This document shows, in pieces, positions 4,206 through 5,254 of a DNA stretch of 5,254 nucleotides; positions within the stretch are counted from its first letter, which is position 1, and the number at the start of each line of letters is the position of its first letter. This stretch comes from an uncultured euryarchaeote. GTDB lineage: Archaea > Thermoplasmatota > Poseidoniia > Poseidoniales > Poseidoniaceae. Under the pieces are notes generated by a model. That model made no database searches. It was not told where the DNA came from and saw only the letters and a list, made by a program, of their open reading frames with translations. Where the stretch lies: NCBI GenBank assembly GCA_937892665.1, contig CALBJF010000047.1, positions 1 to 5,254 on the forward strand, given 5' to 3'. A program made the translations under genes and the position numbers.

Positions 4206-5254
4206 ATGGTCGTTCATCTTCCAATGATTTCAGAGGTCATGCCTGCTGAAGAAGGGGAGGCTGAAGGCTGTATACAATGCCAACAAGGTCGCAAACTGGT
4301 TCTCTTCGTGACAGGGAAGTGCCATTGGGGTTGTGATTATTGTCCACTTTCTGAGAATCGCAGGGAATCTCCTGACATGTTTGCCAATGAACGCCGTTGC
4401 AGTACTTGGGACGAAGTTATTGAAGAAGCCCATGCTATGAAAGCAACTGGGACAGGAATCACTGGAGGCGACCCTATGCTTGATCCTGAGCGTTCGGTGG
4501 AGGCAGTGACTCAACTCAAGAAGGCTTTTGGCCCTGAACATCACATTCATCTCTATACTTCAATTCCATTCAAGAATAAATGGGTTGTAAAACTCGCTGA
4601 GGCTGGTTTGGATGAACTACGATTCCATTTGCTTGATGGAACGACTCGACAATATGCGGACGTGATTCGATCTGCACATGAAGCAGGCATTAACGTTGGA
4701 ATTGAGTTGCCATGTGAGCCAGACAAAGAAACAGCCTTATTTTCACTTCTCGATCAACTTGCAGAATTACCAATTCAATTCATCAATCTGAATGAACTTG
4801 AGATTACAATTGGAAATCAAGAGAATATGGATGTGAGAGGATTCAATCTTTCAGGTGGACTTTCTGCTGCTGCAGAAGGATCTCTTGAACTTGGTCTTCG
4901 CTTGAAAGAGGCTTCAAAAGACAAACCGTATCACCTGAAGTTCTGCACAGCCTCTTACAAAGATGCTGGGCAACTAAGAGCACGTTTCCGTCGTCGTGGA
5001 GAAGCTACACTTCGCCCATATGAGTTGTTATCTGAAGATGATACAATTCTCTTCGGGGCAATTCCTACAGATCCAACAGATGCTCGTGACGATGTTGATG
5101 AACTACGTGAAACGCTTGCAATAGATTCAGCATGGCTTCGGTATGATGCTCAAACGCAACGTATTGAGATGCCAGTGAGTGTTGCTGAAGAACTTGCAGA
5201 GATTCTTTCGGTTCCAGTACTTATGGTTGAAGTTCATCCAACACATGAACGTCT
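4206..5254 (+). CDS. Radical SAM protein, COG2108-like (pyruvate formate-lyase activase related), 3' end missing
   Basis: An uninterrupted frame of 349 codons runs off the right edge. The radical SAM cluster motif is GKCHWGCDYCP (37-47), with C39, C43 and C46 in CX3CX2C spacing to bind the [4Fe-4S] cluster that cleaves S-adenosylmethionine. GITGGDP (84-90) is the SAM-contacting GGE-like motif. HIHLYTS (113-119) and GLDELRFHLLD (134-144) are core barrel strands. An extra CIQC (22-25) precedes the cluster. NLNELEIT (194-201) and FCTASYKDAGQLRARFRRRG (246-265) are features I associate with the archaeal COG2108 family, whose function is not established. The end, VEVHPTHER (341-349), resembles the family's C-terminus, so probably only a few dozen codons are missing. 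It follows pdxT by 26 nt with its own ribosome site. The substrate is unknown; activation of a glycyl-radical enzyme is one possibility, suggested only by the family's resemblance. Confidence 0.9.
   Translation, partial: MVVHLPMISEVMPAEEGEAEGCIQCQQGRKLVLFVTGKCHWGCDYCPLSENRRESPDMFANERRCSTWDEVIEEAHAMKATGTGITGGDPMLDPERSVEAVTQLKKAFGPEHHIHLYTSIPFKNKWVVKLAEAGLDELRFHLLDGTTRQYADVIRSAHEAGINVGIELPCEPDKETALFSLLDQLAELPIQFINLNELEITIGNQENMDVRGFNLSGGLSAAAEGSLELGLRLKEASKDKPYHLKFCTASYKDAGQLRARFRRRGEATLRPYELLSEDDTILFGAIPTDPTDARDDVDELRETLAIDSAWLRYDAQTQRIEMPVSVAEELAEILSVPVLMVEVHPTHER

Noticed and set aside
4230..4550. 106-codon minus-strand frame at the start of the radical SAM gene
   Set aside because: It is antisense to the radical SAM cluster motif region, which is clearly coding on the plus strand and preceded by a good ribosome site.
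1..5254. Search for CRISPR repeats, tRNAs, insertion sequences, phage or defence genes
   Set aside because: No spaced direct repeats, cloverleaf-like sequence, transposase motifs or terminal repeats were seen by eye; the window reads as housekeeping chromosome.

Overview
The window looks like a piece of an archaeal chromosome, most plausibly a mesophilic marine euryarchaeon of the Thermoplasmatota / Marine Group II (Poseidoniales) type. The evidence is the gene set. It includes an archaeal-type NMN adenylyltransferase (NadM), the N-terminus of a DRG-family GTPase, and an archaeal radical SAM protein of the COG2108 type, together with GrpE, which mesophilic archaea carry. The species assignment is inference from gene content and protein style; no marker gene settles it. 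No mobile element, CRISPR array, tRNA or rRNA was seen. Genes are packed tightly and the sequence reads as ordinary core chromosome.

Layout. Positions 1-200 (minus) hold the first 66 codons of a DRG GTPase that runs off the left edge. It is divergent, across about 100 bp, from a plus-strand pair: a Trp-rich protein of unknown function (332-1048, possibly starting at 298 in another frame) and grpE (1075-1641). grpE meets nadM (1642-2190, minus) tail to tail with no base between the two stop codons. nadM is the second gene of a tight minus-strand operon behind a class V PLP-dependent aminotransferase (2194-3414; start more likely 3378). Across a short divergent spacer with an imperfect inverted repeat lies a second plus-strand pair: pdxT (3487-4179) and a radical SAM gene (4206 to the right edge, incomplete).

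How they fit. The centre of the window concerns cofactors: PdxT supplies ammonia for pyridoxal phosphate synthesis, the divergent aminotransferase uses pyridoxal phosphate, and NadM makes NAD. GrpE is the DnaK nucleotide exchange factor, but no dnaK or dnaJ lies beside it here. The DRG GTPase belongs to a translation/ribosome-linked family. Good Shine-Dalgarno-like motifs about 7 nt before ATG recur at the DRG gene, at ATG 298 and at the radical SAM gene, which helps choose starts.

Nothing in the window clearly amounts to a new multi-gene system. The best items for follow-up are a probable frameshift at the start of the unknown gene, the uncharacterised radical SAM protein next to pdxT, and the insertion in PdxT.
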